Assembly: GCF_027107535.1 (NCBI RefSeq) | Contig: NZ_CP114283.1 | Location: 3,534,001 to 3,598,000 of the forward strand | Length of the DNA stretch: 64,000 nucleotides | Reading direction: 5' to 3' | Origin: Streptomyces aurantiacus | GTDB lineage: Bacteria > Actinomycetota > Actinomycetes > Streptomycetales > Streptomycetaceae | Shown here: positions 27,730-37,099 of the stretch, in pieces | Numbering within the stretch: the stretch's first letter is position 1 | Layout: the number at the start of each line of letters is the position of its first letter | Made by a program: the position numbers and the translations under genes | The notes under the pieces: generated by a model | What the model was told of the DNA's origin: nothing | Database searches by the model: none | The model's input: the letters and a program-made list of their open reading frames with translations, nothing else

Positions 27730-28957
27730 CAGCGGAGGTCTCCTTGGTCGGTGCGTCGGCGTCCTCGCGGCCCGACGGGATCCCGGCCAGGTCGTCGACG
27801 TCGAAGGCACGGGCGATCGGCACGTCCGTGGAGCTGTGGGCGATGATCGAGAAGGCGATGCAGACCGCGATCAGCGTGAACGCCGCTTCGGCCTGCGGGA
27901 TGCCGGACTGCAGCACCAGCAGGCCGTAGACCACCGACGCGAAGCCCTTCGGGCCGAACCAGGCGGCCACCAGCCTCTCCCTGCGCGAGATGCTCGTGCC
28001 GAGCAGGGAGAGCAGCAGTGACGCCGGGCGGATCAGGACGATCGCCAGGACTGCTGCCACGTAGCCGCCGACTGACAGGTCGCCGAAAAGCTGGGGCGTC
28101 AACAGTGCGCCGAAGACCAGCAGCGCCGCGAATTTCGCGAGCTCCGCCAGAGCCTCGCCGAGCGGCTCGAAGGACTGCTTCGCCTCCGGAGAGACGTGGA
28201 CCAGCGTCGCGCCGGCCGAGAACGCGGCCAGGTAAGGGTTGGCGTGGGTCAGGTGGCAGGTCGCGTACAGGATGATCCCGGTCGCCAGCGGCAGCAGCGG
28301 CTGCAGCTTCGGCTCCGCGCCCAACAGCCGGAAGCGCACCAGCCCGCTGACGAGGAGCGGGAGCGCGACACCGAACACGAGGCCGAGCAGCAGTTCCAAA
28401 GCGATCTTGGAACCGGAGGCCTCAGCACTGTCGGAAGTCGGGCCCGCGGCGGCAATGAGGATGAGCACAATCGGCAGGGCCAGACCGTCGTTGATGCCGC
28501 TCTCGATGTTCAGCAACTGCCGCAGCTTGGCGGGGACTTCACGGCGCCCCACGATTGCCGAGGCGAACACCGGGTCGGTGGGCGCCAGGACCGCACCCAC
28601 CAGGAACGATGTCGTCCAGTCCAGGCCCACCAAGAAGTGCGTGATCAGCGCCATGAAGACAAACGCGAGAGGCATGCCCAGCCCCAGAGCACGCGCCGGA
28701 TTCTTCCAGTTGGCCCGCAGCTTGGGCAGAGAGACGTGCATGCCGTCGGTGAACAGCACCGCGAACAGCGCCAGGTCGGCCGTTATGGCCACGATCTCAC
28801 TGTCCGGCGTGATGTGAATCAGGCCGAGGAAGCCGTCGCTGACGAGCGCTCCGCCGACGAGGAAGAGGAATGACGTGGAAAGCACTGTCCGGGCCGCCAG
28901 GCCCGACAACAGAACCGCCACCAACAGTGCAACGCCGAACACCGCCACAAGCACCAT
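27716..28957 (-). CDS. CPA-family cation/proton antiporter
   Basis: 413 residues with 11-12 membrane segments. Family signatures: FTDGMHVSLPKLRANW after the third helix, LVGAVLAPTDPVFASAIVG, and NIESGINDGLALPIVLILI with the ND ion-binding pair. The C-terminal helices end with GPKGFASVVYGLLVLQSGIP. It exchanges Na+ or K+ for H+ across the membrane; ion specificity cannot be told. The ATG at 28957 follows GGGGG by 7 nt. A hairpin leader of the kind found before nhaA lies 39-62 nt upstream of the ATG. It forms an operon with the CBS gene. Confidence 0.9.
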   Translation of the reverse strand: MVLVAVFGVALLVAVLLSGLAARTVLSTSFLFLVGGALVSDGFLGLIHITPDSEIVAITADLALFAVLFTDGMHVSLPKLRANWKNPARALGLGMPLAFVFMALITHFLVGLDWTTSFLVGAVLAPTDPVFASAIVGRREVPAKLRQLLNIESGINDGLALPIVLILIAAAGPTSDSAEASGSKIALELLLGLVFGVALPLLVSGLVRFRLLGAEPKLQPLLPLATGIILYATCHLTHANPYLAAFSAGATLVHVSPEAKQSFEPLGEALAELAKFAALLVFGALLTPQLFGDLSVGGYVAAVLAIVLIRPASLLLSLLGTSISRRERLVAAWFGPKGFASVVYGLLVLQSGIPQAEAAFTLIAVCIAFSIIAHSSTDVPIARAFDVDDLAGIPSGREDADAPTKETSADVRT

Positions 28958-28995
28958 GACGGACCCCCGATCGGAAGAGAGAGTGATCCCCTACT

Positions 28996-29019
28996 CGCCG
29001 ACCAGGCTTCCCGGCACAC
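28996..29019 (-). promoter_or_regulatory. hairpin leader, copy A (CPA antiporter)
   Basis: The minus strand reads GTGTGCCGGGAAGCCTGGTC then GGCG. Identical to copies B-D except one T-to-C change, which falls in the stem and turns a G-U into a G-C pair. The start codon is 38 nt downstream. Confidence 0.7.
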
Positions 29020-29078
29020 CGAGGGGAACCTTACAGGTCCTTGACGCATCTTTGACAGACCGCGCATGCGCACGATGC

Positions 29079-29117
29079 GCTACCCGAGATTGCCGGATCT
29101 CGGCAATCTCGGGTAGC
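29079..29117. repeat. 17-bp perfect inverted repeat
   Basis: GCTACCCGAGATTGCCG (29079-29095) pairs exactly with 29101-29117 across GATCT. It lies between leader copies A and E, upstream of the antiporter gene. It could be a terminator for leftward transcripts arriving from the right, or a dyad operator. Confidence 0.7.
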
Positions 29118-29210
29118 GGCAGCGGTCTCGACGTGTTTAGGCGCGGTTCAGCTCGATGTCCGCTCTTCCGGGCGGCGGCCGCGGCGCGAGGCCCGTACGC
29201 AGGTACTCAG

Positions 29211-29234
29211 GTGCGCCGGGAAGTCTGGTCGGCA
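29211..29234 (+). promoter_or_regulatory. hairpin leader, copy E (degenerate)
   Basis: GTGCGCCGGGAAGTCTGGTC then GGCA; two differences from copies B-D, neither in the six-pair stem. It precedes the decayed STAS gene starting near 29400. Confidence 0.6.
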
Positions 29235-29399
29235 GGTGATGGCCCACGGCCCTGGAGCCCCGCTTCTAGACTCTTCCCCCGGACGGCAGCCAGCAGGGCA
29301 GCCCTCGCTGCTGGGCCCGGGCAGTCGCCTGCGTCGTCCGTTCCGGGGCGCAGGCTCAGAACCGAGATCGCGCATGACAGGGCCGTCCCCCACCTGCCG

Positions 29400-29694
29400 G
29401 GGGGGAGATCACCTCGCACAACACGAGACGGCTCGGAACGGATCTCGCGGAACTCTTGCGCCCGGGAATCGCCGTGCTTGTGATCGACCTCGGCAAGGTG
29501 ACCTACCTCGGCAGTGATGGTGCAGAGGTGATCTTCATGGCGCTGCGGGCCGCGCGCGGGCTCACGGCACACGCGTGATCGCCACCCACGTGGGTCCTCA
29601 GCCCCGCGCCACCCTCCAACAGCTGGGACTGCTCCGGGCCGTCGACGTGTACGCAGGCGACGGCCCGAACCCTTCACAAGGCAGAGGCGAGTAA
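29400..29694 (+). pseudogene. decayed STAS-domain gene
   Basis: One frame reads GEITSHNTRRLGTDLAELL then VIDLGKVTYLGSDGAEVIFM, the STAS strand-helix core with SDGAE at the phosphorylation-site position, and stops at 29576. The next frame continues with TRVIATHVGPQPRATLQQLG and LLRAVDVYAGDG to TAA at 29692. Joined they make a normal STAS domain, so a frameshift around 29555-29570 broke it. The start is also unclear. Copy E of the leader lies upstream, as with the intact STAS gene at 38660. Confidence 0.7.
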
Positions 29695-31814
29695 CCGCCG
29701 CCGGCAGTCGTCGGCGGCTGGGATTATTGGCGGAACTGCTGGCGCCAATTATCGATCAGCGCGGGTATCTCGCGCGTCACGTAGACGTAGAAGACCTGCA
29801 TCAGCGGCGCCATCCGTACCAGTTTTGCCGCCGACCCGCGCTGCCACAGGGTGGCTGCGAAAGCGAGCCGCTCGCGGGCCTGATGTACGCCCTGGGGGCT
29901 GGCACTCTGCACGCTCGCCTACCTCGCCGGCGATGCACTGCTCAGCGGCGGCAGATACGCCAGCGCGAGCCTCTACCCGCTCGGCATAGCCTCCGGCGCC
30001 GCGCTGCCCACGCCCCGGCCAGGCGCTGTTACGGGCCACCGACCCGAGGACGGTGCGCACTGGGGTAGTCGGCATCCATGACAGATCGGCCTTGGACCGC
30101 GGCGCTGAAAGACGGCGCCCTGGCACGCAGACGATCCTCGGCGTTCGGTACGGCGACGGGGCCACCGCGATCGGTCATACCTCTGGCTTTGCCTGCCGGT
30201 CAGGTTACGGGGTACTGCCCATCTCCGCGGTGAGGACCTCGGGGTCGCTGCCGAATCACCGGACCATCTTGTGAAACTCCCAGCCGTAGAGGCGTCCCGG
30301 GTGAACTCCCCGACCGCTGTGACGGTGCATCCGGAGATCTGTGCGAAGTCGTCCTTGAGGAGTTCCTTGTCGCCTTCGGCGACGAGCACTCCGGCATTCG
30401 ATAGGTGACTGAACGTTTTTGGGGCCGCTGTTCTGATGGATTGCCACGCCCACGACCACCCGTGCGAAGGAGGGAGCGAGGCGACCGAGCTCCACGCTTA
30501 CTTCCCGGCACGATGGTGCTCCTCGCGGCCGGCTGGTTCTTCGTCTACAGCCCCATCTTCTGGCCACGCGGCGTATGGACGATGCTCGGCTTCGCCCTGG
30601 GCCTCGCACTGCTCGCCTGGGGACTGCGGTTGAGCGACCCACCGGCAGGGTCGACATGCTGCCCCGCCACCCAGCGGGCGATCACGAAACTGGAGAGTGA
30701 CCGTGCCGCAGCTCATGTCGAACAGGTGCTGGACTTCTACCGATCCGGAATCATGGAGGGCAACACGACCGCCAGAACTGAGCCCCTGCCGACCTACGAC
30801 ATGGCTCGGCTGGATCGCTGTTCCACGCGTCTTCGACTGCTGCAGGAAGTCGATGCGAGCAGGGATATTCAGCAGGCTACTACGGTGTGGCAGTCGCTGA
30901 TCTACGCCCCGGGCTACCGGCGTTGGCTGCCGGTATCTCCCGACGGTCTGTGTCAGCTGTCGTCCCGGACGGCGGGGGCGTGGTCCGCTTCGGTGGCGGA
31001 ACGGACTGGCTGGTCAGCAGGGGCAACGGTCGCCGCGACTCGGACGGCTGCGGTTGCCAGGTATCCGCCGCCGATGACACTCAGTGGACTCGGTGCTGCG
31101 GGCTTGTGGTTGTCACGCTCGTTGGGCCTGCTCATGCTCGACTCCTCGTGGTTGTGCCACCGCCACTCGGGGCCGGTGGCGAGAGGCCAGGCTTGCCGGT
31201 TCAGGAGCCTGAATGCAGTTGGTTGGGCATCGCGTCAACCTCTCGTAAGAACTGGTGCGCATGCCTCCCACTTCAAGCCCTCATCTCGGGGGTCAGGATG
31301 CCGCCCCCACCACCGATCAAGAAGAACGCGACGTCCCGGCGCCCTCGGCCCGCGCAGCGCCGCGATTCCGGCCCGACAGCCTCCTGGGCCTGGCAGTCAT
31401 CACGTGATTGGACCAGGGAACATGCTGCACCCCTTCTGAGCTGTAGAAACAGCCTTCGCTCAAGTCCCAGGGAGGCGTCAGCGGGATCGGCTGGGCTGTG
31501 CCCTGGCTGTTGTCGCAGGTACTGCTGTGGGTGTGGCGGTGAGGTACGCGGCGTGCTTCACCCTCACGGGGGTGTGCTGCCCGATCGCTTCGGTCCCGGG
31601 GCCCTTCGCCCGAGCCTCGGTCCGCACGGCGGCCCCCCGGCGGTCCGTGGTCCCGACGAGTCTGGTGTCATCACTCATCAGGCCCCGTGATCGGCGCACA
31701 AATCGTGGCAGCGTCACCTGTTCTCGCTGGCAGACAGCGTGAGGCGGGCGGGGCGGACTGGGCGCGGTGGCCTGCTGCGGATAGGGTGCAAAGAACGCGT
31801 CAAGACGATGCGGG
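29695..31814. other. 2.1 kb of gene debris
   Basis: Protein-like patches appear in shifting frames. Minus strand 29724-29820 ends APLMQVFYVYVTREIPALID. Plus strand near 29900 has LALCTLAYLAGDALLSGGRY. Minus strand 30300-30400 has VAEGDKELLKDDFAQISGCT with YGWEFHKMVR in another frame. Plus strand 30513-30660 gives two membrane helices (VLLAAGWFFVYSPIFWP; TMLGFALGLALLAWGL). None can be assembled into one intact gene. Confidence 0.45.
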
Positions 31815-31838
31815 GTGTGCCGGGAAGTCTGGTCGGCG
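31815..31838 (+). promoter_or_regulatory. hairpin leader, copy B (nhaA)
   Basis: GTGTGCCGGGAAGTCTGGTC then GGCG, identical to copies C and D. The nhaA start is 48 nt downstream. A small GGGC-CGTGT-GCCC hairpin lies between them, as in copy C. Confidence 0.75.
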
Positions 31839-31886
31839 TCCGTAGGGCCGTGTGCCCTTTTGCCGATACCCCGGAGGTTTGCCGTC

Positions 31887-33182
31887 GTGGCCGCCACCCC
31901 GCCCCGTGCCCCGTTTCTCGGTCTTCTGCCCTGGCCTGAGCGGCAGGCCGTGGCCCGGGCGCTGCGCACCGAGACGGTGGGCGGCATGGTCCTGCTGGCT
32001 GCCGCGGTGGTGGCGCTGGTGTGGGCGAACACTCCGTTCAGCAGCACCTATACCGCCATCCGCGACTTCCACTTCGGGATACCCGCGCTGGGGCTGGACC
32101 TGTCGGTCGGCCACTGGACCTCCGACGGTCTGCTGAGCGTCTTCTTCCTGGTCGCCGGGATCGAGCTGAAGCGGGAACTGGTGGTCGGCTCGCTGCGCAC
32201 CCCGGCCACCGCCGCACTGCCGGTGATCGCCGCCGTGTGCGGCATGGCCGTGCCTGCCGCCTTCTATGCGGTCACGGTCGCGGCTGGCGGGGGCAGCATG
32301 GACGGCTGGGCGGTGCCGATGGCCACCGACATCGCCTTCGCCCTGGCGGTCCTGGCGGTCATCTCCACCCACCTGCCGACTGCCCTGCGGGCTTTCCTGC
32401 TGACCCTCGCGGTCGTCGACGACCTCGGCGCGATCCTGATCATCGCCGTGTTCTTCACCTCCGACCTCAATTACTGGGCGCTGGCCGGGGCGGCCGCCGG
32501 GCTGATCGTCTTCTACGTCCTGCAGCGGCTGCGTGTGCGCGGCTGGTGGTGGTACCTGCCGCTCGGCATCGTGATCTGGGCGCTGATGTACAACGGCGGC
32601 ATCCACGCCACCGTCGCGGGGGTCGCGATGGGCCTGATCCTGCGCGCCACCCGCGAGGAGGGAGAACAGGAATCTCCCGGCGCACGCACCGGGTACCTGC
32701 TGCACCCGCTCTCTGCCGCGCTCTGTGTGCCGCTGTTCGCCCTGTTCGCCGCCGGGGTCAGCGTCTCCGGCGACGCACTGGGCAAGGTGTTCACCACCCC
32801 CGAACCCCTCGGAGTGATCGCCGGCCTGCTCGCGGGCAAGATCCTCGGCATCTTCGCCGGCACCTATCTGGCCGCCCGCTTCACCCGCGCCCAGCTCAAC
32901 CCGGACCTGGCCTGGGCCGACGTCTTCGGCCTGGCGACACTGGCCGGCATCGGCTTCACCGTCGCCCTGCTCATCGGCGAACTCGCCTTCCCCGCCAGCG
33001 CCGTCGGAGAACACGTCAAAGCCGCCGTCCTGATCGCCTCACTGGCCGCCGCCCTGCTCGCCTCCCTGCTCCTGCGCCGCAGGAACACCGTCTACCGGCG
33101 CCTGTACGAGGAGGAAAACCTCGACCAGGACGCCGACGGCATCCCCGACATCTACCAGCGCACCGAAGGCACCAGCCCATGA
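31887..33182 (+). CDS. nhaA: Na+/H+ antiporter NhaA
   Basis: 431 residues. The GTG at 31887 follows GGAGG by 9 nt; the open frame reaches back through the leader but lacks a ribosome site there. NhaA hallmarks: WTSDGLLSVFFLVAGIELKR, AVPMATDIAFALAVLAVIS, and AVVDDLGAILIIAVFF with the Asp pair that binds Na+. A second half has NGGIHATVAGVAMGLIL and DVFGLATLAGIGFTVALLIG. The polar tail (NLDQDADGIPDIYQ) is DxDxDG-like and might bind Ca2+; this is inference. It exports Na+ (and Li+ in the family) using the proton gradient. The stop overlaps the STAS start. Confidence 0.95.
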   Translation: MAATPPRAPFLGLLPWPERQAVARALRTETVGGMVLLAAAVVALVWANTPFSSTYTAIRDFHFGIPALGLDLSVGHWTSDGLLSVFFLVAGIELKRELVVGSLRTPATAALPVIAAVCGMAVPAAFYAVTVAAGGGSMDGWAVPMATDIAFALAVLAVISTHLPTALRAFLLTLAVVDDLGAILIIAVFFTSDLNYWALAGAAAGLIVFYVLQRLRVRGWWWYLPLGIVIWALMYNGGIHATVAGVAMGLILRATREEGEQESPGARTGYLLHPLSAALCVPLFALFAAGVSVSGDALGKVFTTPEPLGVIAGLLAGKILGIFAGTYLAARFTRAQLNPDLAWADVFGLATLAGIGFTVALLIGELAFPASAVGEHVKAAVLIASLAAALLASLLLRRRNTVYRRLYEEENLDQDADGIPDIYQRTEGTSP

Positions 33183-33667
33183 CCCCGCCGCTGCATCGTC
33201 ACCTGCTCACCGCGGCCTTGTGGCTGCTGCTCTGCGCCCTGGCCACCGCAGCCGCCCTCCACCTCACACCGGCATGGGCCAAGGTCCTGTGCCTGATCGC
33301 CGCCGCTGCGGCACTGCGTATCGGGGCGAAGGTTGCCTGGCCAACCGTCCGTCCTGCCTTCCGTCGAGCCCCGCCGCAGGTTCCGGGAGTCATCCGCCTG
33401 CGCGGAGAGATCAGTGCCGTTACCGCGGACAAGACGACGCGTCAGCTGACCGACGCCCTGGCCACCCGTCCCGGGGCACTGGAGATTGACATGTCCCGGA
33501 TCGACGTTCTCACCAGCGACGGCGCGATGGCATTCCTCACCGCCGCCCGCATCGCCCACCAGCAGGGCACACGCGTCACCATCCGTAACGCCAGCCCCCA
33601 GGCACGCGCCACCTTGCACACACTCGGCCTGGACCGACTCCAGCACTACCACGGCGAAGAGACGTGA
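33179..33667 (+). CDS. membrane-anchored STAS-domain protein coupled to nhaA
   Basis: 162 residues. The ATG at 33179 overlaps the nhaA stop (ATGA), implying translational coupling. Two hydrophobic helices (LLTAALWLLLCALATAAALH; AWAKVLCLIAAAAALRIGA) precede a STAS domain: VIRLRGEISAVTADKTTRQL, EIDMSRIDVLTSDGAMAFL, RVTIRNASPQARATLHTLGL. Stand-alone STAS proteins are anti-anti-sigma factors; here the coupling and membrane anchor suggest regulation of NhaA or signalling of its state. Confidence 0.85.
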   Translation: MTPPLHRHLLTAALWLLLCALATAAALHLTPAWAKVLCLIAAAAALRIGAKVAWPTVRPAFRRAPPQVPGVIRLRGEISAVTADKTTRQLTDALATRPGALEIDMSRIDVLTSDGAMAFLTAARIAHQQGTRVTIRNASPQARATLHTLGLDRLQHYHGEET

Positions 33668-33729
33668 CTTTGGCTCTGCCGCCGCAGCGAGTGGCAGATG
33701 GGCGCATGGTCGGCCTGGCCGCCGCAGCT

Positions 33730-35358
33730 TCAGCCGCGCAGGTCCCGTAGGCGGTAGCCGGCGACACCCGCGGCCGCGGTGAGTGCGGCAAGGGCTGTCA
33801 TCAGGACGGCGGCGGGCCAGTTGACGGGATCGGCGGGTACGGCGGCCATGTGTGCGAACGGGGACAGCCGGCCCGCCCATGCCGGCCATCCGGAACTGTC
33901 GGCGATGACGTTCAGCAGGAACCCGCCTGCGGCTGGCAACGAGCTGATGGCGGCGACCGCGCGTGGCGCCCAGCCCAGCGCGAGTACTCCGGTGCCCAGG
34001 CACAGGAGCACGATGGGCAGCACGTTCCAGGCTCCGGACAGAGCGGGGAGGAGGCTGAGATCGGCGCCGACGGCCCTTGCCCCGGCCCAGGTGGCGAAGC
34101 CGGCGGCGGTGGTGAGCACGATGACGCCGGCGAGCGTGGCGGTGATCTCGCTGGTGAGCGCTTTCGTCCGGGTGAGGGGCTGGGCGTACAGGAGAGTCAG
34201 CCGCCGGCCGGTCTCGTCGGCGGCGAACGCGGCGAGGCGGACCGCGGCGAAGACGCCGGCCGGGACGGCCAGGAGCGTGAACAGCGTGGCGGTGTATCCC
34301 TGGAGTGTGCCGAGTCCGGTGAAGCCGGCCTGCGCGGCGAGGTCGGCGAACCGTGGATTGTCGGTGAGGAAGTCCGTCATCGACACGACCAGCACCCCGA
34401 TGAGCAGGTAGTACGCGCCCACCCCCAGGGTCCAGGCAGCCAAGGGCCGTACCAGCCGCCGCACCGCGAACGCCTGGACGGACCCCAGCAGTCTCATCCG
34501 GGGGGCCCGGCCGGAGGGAGAGCGCAGGTAGCCGCCGCGGATGTCCCGCCCCCGGGCGGCGGTCGCGGCACCAGTGGCCAGTGCCAGGCCGGCGGCTGCC
34601 AGGACCAGCAGAGGCCAGGTCCGGTTCCCGTCGTACGCGCGGGTCAGCGCCATCAGCCCGAACGGGGAGAGCCAGCGCAGCCACCCCCAGGCGGCGACAC
34701 CGTCCCCGGCCATCTTCAGCAGCATGCTCACACCGAGGACCACCACCGCCGCCCCGCTGGCCGACGCCCGGCTCGCGAACACCTGAGCAGTCATCGTGCC
34801 CACCGCGACGAAGACCACACCGCACAAACCCAGACCGGCACTGTGCACCGCGGCACCGCCTGCGGTCGCACCCGCCGCGACCAGCCCGGCGAACGCGGCT
34901 GCCCCCGCGAGGAGCGACGCCGCCACCAAAACAGCGAGGTGACGTGCCACCACGCTCGTGACCGGCACCCGTCCGGCCAGCAGCACATCCCACCGGCCGG
35001 AATCCTCCTCACCCCGGGTGATCCGCGTCGCGGCGAGCAGCCCCCACACCGCCAGCACGACCGTCAGGACCGTCCCCGTGCGCCACACCGCGAACCCGCC
35101 CGCGTCATCCAACGCGACCGGTTCACCGAACAGGGTGCGGATCGCCGGGTTCCCCGCCAGCGCCGCCAGGGCCGCCGCATCCGCCGGGTTCTTCACAGTG
35201 CTCCCGTAGGCGGCCACCGCCACCGCCGACATCCCGGCCGCGAGCCCGGTCACGACGAGCGCGCCACGCCATGTCTGGCGTAGGGCCAGAACCGTCACCG
35301 CCCGGCCCGCCACCCAGCCGGGAGCGGTGCGCCCGACCGGAGCGTCCGCGGCCGTCAC
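33730..35358 (-). CDS. ABC-2 type exporter permease
   Basis: 542 residues from the GTG at 35358, overlapping the ATPase stop (GTGA). About 12 hydrophobic segments arranged as two similar halves, with RTWPLLVLAAAGLALATGAA in the middle and LTLLYAQPLTRTKALTSEI late in the protein. The same GRWDVLLAGRVPVTSVVARH motif in the first half marks the fused-duplicate permeases of actinobacterial ABC-2 exporters often labelled polyketide antibiotic exporters. The substrate is unknown. Confidence 0.85.
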   Translation of the reverse strand: MTAADAPVGRTAPGWVAGRAVTVLALRQTWRGALVVTGLAAGMSAVAVAAYGSTVKNPADAAALAALAGNPAIRTLFGEPVALDDAGGFAVWRTGTVLTVVLAVWGLLAATRITRGEEDSGRWDVLLAGRVPVTSVVARHLAVLVAASLLAGAAAFAGLVAAGATAGGAAVHSAGLGLCGVVFVAVGTMTAQVFASRASASGAAVVVLGVSMLLKMAGDGVAAWGWLRWLSPFGLMALTRAYDGNRTWPLLVLAAAGLALATGAATAARGRDIRGGYLRSPSGRAPRMRLLGSVQAFAVRRLVRPLAAWTLGVGAYYLLIGVLVVSMTDFLTDNPRFADLAAQAGFTGLGTLQGYTATLFTLLAVPAGVFAAVRLAAFAADETGRRLTLLYAQPLTRTKALTSEITATLAGVIVLTTAAGFATWAGARAVGADLSLLPALSGAWNVLPIVLLCLGTGVLALGWAPRAVAAISSLPAAGGFLLNVIADSSGWPAWAGRLSPFAHMAAVPADPVNWPAAVLMTALAALTAAAGVAGYRLRDLRG

Positions 35359-36245
35359 CGCTGCTGCCCGCCGTAGTAGCCGAGGAAGATTTCCTCCAGT
35401 GAGGGTTCGCGCACCGCGAGGCTGACCACATCCGCCGCCGCCAGCACCTGCAGCACCCGCCCGGGCGGGCCGGTGAGCGTGAACCGCACCGAGTCCGCGC
35501 CTGTCACCTCGACCGCCTCCACACCGGGCATCTGGGCCAAGTCCGGTGGCGCGCCGGTGAAACTCGCCGTCACTTCGGTGCGGTGCAGCCGTCGCAGATC
35601 TGCCACGGCGGCGACGTCGACGAGCCGGCCGGCGCGCAGGATCGCCACCTTGTCGCAAACTGCCTCGACCTCGGCAAGCTGGTGGGAGCTGAGGAACACC
35701 GTCTGCCCATTGTCCCGGGCCTCGCGGACCGCGTGGCGGAACTCGCGTTCCACCAGCGGGTCCAGACCGCTGGTCGGCTCGTCCAGCACGAGCAAAGGCG
35801 CCCGGGTGGCGAACGCGGCCACCAGCGTCACCTTCTGCCGGTTGCCCGTCGAGTACGCCCGGCCTGGCTTGGACAGGTCGAGGTCGAACCGGTCGACCAG
35901 CGCATCCCGGTAAGACCGGTCAATCCCAGGGCCCGTGCGCGCGAGCAGCTCAAGGATCTCGGCGCCGGTCAGCTGCGGCCACAACGCCACATCGGCTGGC
36001 ACGTACGCCAAGCGACGGTGTGTCGTAGCGACGTCAGCCGCGTCGGTACCGAAGAGCGACGCCCGGCCGGTGGTCGGGCGGGCCAGCCCCAGCAGCAGCC
36101 GGATGGTGGTGGACTTGCCCGCACCGTTGGGACCCAGGAAGCCGAACACCTCCCCGGCCGGGACACTCAGATCCAACCCGTCCAGCGCCAGGACACGGCC
36201 ATAGCGCTTGGTCAGGGACTGAGTACGGATCGCGGGCGAGACCAT
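35355..36245 (-). CDS. ABC transporter ATP-binding protein
   Basis: 296 residues. The ATG at 36245 has GGAGG 5 nt upstream. Walker A GFLGPNGAGKSTTIRLLLGL (~35-54), Q-loop region AYVPADVALWPQ, signature YSTGNRQKVTL in place of LSGGQ (a variant usual in this ABC-2 subgroup), Walker B LLVLDEPTSGLDP and H-loop FLSSHQLAEVE. The C-terminal ~70 residues form the regulatory domain of DrrA-like ATPases. It is coupled to the permease. Leader copy C lies 43-66 nt upstream of the ATG. Confidence 0.92.
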   Translation of the reverse strand: MVSPAIRTQSLTKRYGRVLALDGLDLSVPAGEVFGFLGPNGAGKSTTIRLLLGLARPTTGRASLFGTDAADVATTHRRLAYVPADVALWPQLTGAEILELLARTGPGIDRSYRDALVDRFDLDLSKPGRAYSTGNRQKVTLVAAFATRAPLLVLDEPTSGLDPLVEREFRHAVREARDNGQTVFLSSHQLAEVEAVCDKVAILRAGRLVDVAAVADLRRLHRTEVTASFTGAPPDLAQMPGVEAVEVTGADSVRFTLTGPPGRVLQVLAAADVVSLAVREPSLEEIFLGYYGGQQR

Positions 36246-36287
36246 GAGGGCCTCCGGAGTCGACGCGGCGGGCACACGGCCCCTAAT

Positions 36288-36311
36288 CGCCGACCAGACT
36301 TCCCGGCACAC
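36288..36311 (-). promoter_or_regulatory. hairpin leader, copy C (ABC-2 ATPase)
   Basis: The minus strand reads GTGTGCCGGGAAGTCTGGTC then GGCG. It is followed by TAGGGGCCGTGTGCCC, nearly the same as after copy B. The start codon is 42 nt downstream. Confidence 0.75.
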
Positions 36312-36661
36312 CGCTAGTGAACATACTCGCGCCGGATCACGCCGGACAAGACACCGGAACCGTGTGAACGCTGCGGACTCCGATCACCGGCCAGCAGGGC
36401 CGCCTCTACCACCAAGCATCACCGGAAGACGGCCGCCACTGCCCGACTGCCGCGCTAGCATCCAGCAGCAACCCCTGACGCTGCGCCAGGCCGTCTTCGG
36501 GAAGCGCCTGGGCAATCGGTAACGGACCGTCACCCGGCCAAGCGGGGGTGCCGGGGTCTCTGCGGGCGCAGGCACCCGTCCGTTCACACCTCTTGACGCT
36601 GATCAAGAGGCGGGCGGATCGTGGCCATTCGTGCAGGTCCACCGTGAAGGCAGGGGCTTGT

Positions 36662-37099
36662 ATGAAGTCGTTCTCCTGGCGCTATCTGGTGTACGCCGAC
36701 GGGGCGTTCTACCGGATGAGCAGCCTCGACAACTGCACCGACGCCGGCCTCGCCCACATGAATGCAATGCGCGGCAGGGATGCCGAAGACGAAGGGGAGA
36801 GGCCGACCCGGCGGCCGGGTTCGCGCTGCGGGGGCGACCTCATGCTGCACTGGCATGGCCCGTGGGGGACCGGGGTGTGGATGGAGTTGTGTCCGGCCTG
36901 CGACGCCGACTGGCCCGTCGCCCGCGCGTTCATCCGCTGGCACCGTGGCCCCGACCGCGATCCCACGATCCTGCAGGGGCTGTTCGAGGACTGGGAGACC
37001 GAGACCATGCACGCCCAGGGCTGGTCCCGCGCCGGCGAACCTGAGGTGCCACCCGCCCCGCTGGTACATCCCCGAGCCGTACCGCGCGGGGAAGGCTGA
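36662..37099 (+). CDS. DUF6300 family protein
   Basis: 145 residues from the ATG at 36662. The N-terminal part (FSWRYLVYADGAFYRMSS) is followed by the family core: CGGDLMLHWHGPWGTGVWME, LCPACDADWPVARAFIRWH, and LFEDWETETMHAQGW. The two cysteine sites (RCGGDL and CPAC) probably bind zinc. This is a common small streptomycete protein of unknown function. No operon partner. Confidence 0.75.
   Translation: MKSFSWRYLVYADGAFYRMSSLDNCTDAGLAHMNAMRGRDAEDEGERPTRRPGSRCGGDLMLHWHGPWGTGVWMELCPACDADWPVARAFIRWHRGPDRDPTILQGLFEDWETETMHAQGWSRAGEPEVPPAPLVHPRAVPRGEG

Noticed and set aside
30513..31439. A 300-codon plus-strand gene beginning with two membrane helices
   Set aside because: Only the first ~100 codons look coding; the remainder is compositionally random, so it is treated as debris.
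31478..32047. Minus-strand frame upstream of nhaA
   Set aside because: It crosses the leader and nhaA start in antisense and has no recognisable content.
31800..33014. Long minus-strand frame opposite nhaA
   Set aside because: Low-complexity Gln/Gly/Arg composition and no ribosome site; nhaA motifs are unmistakable.
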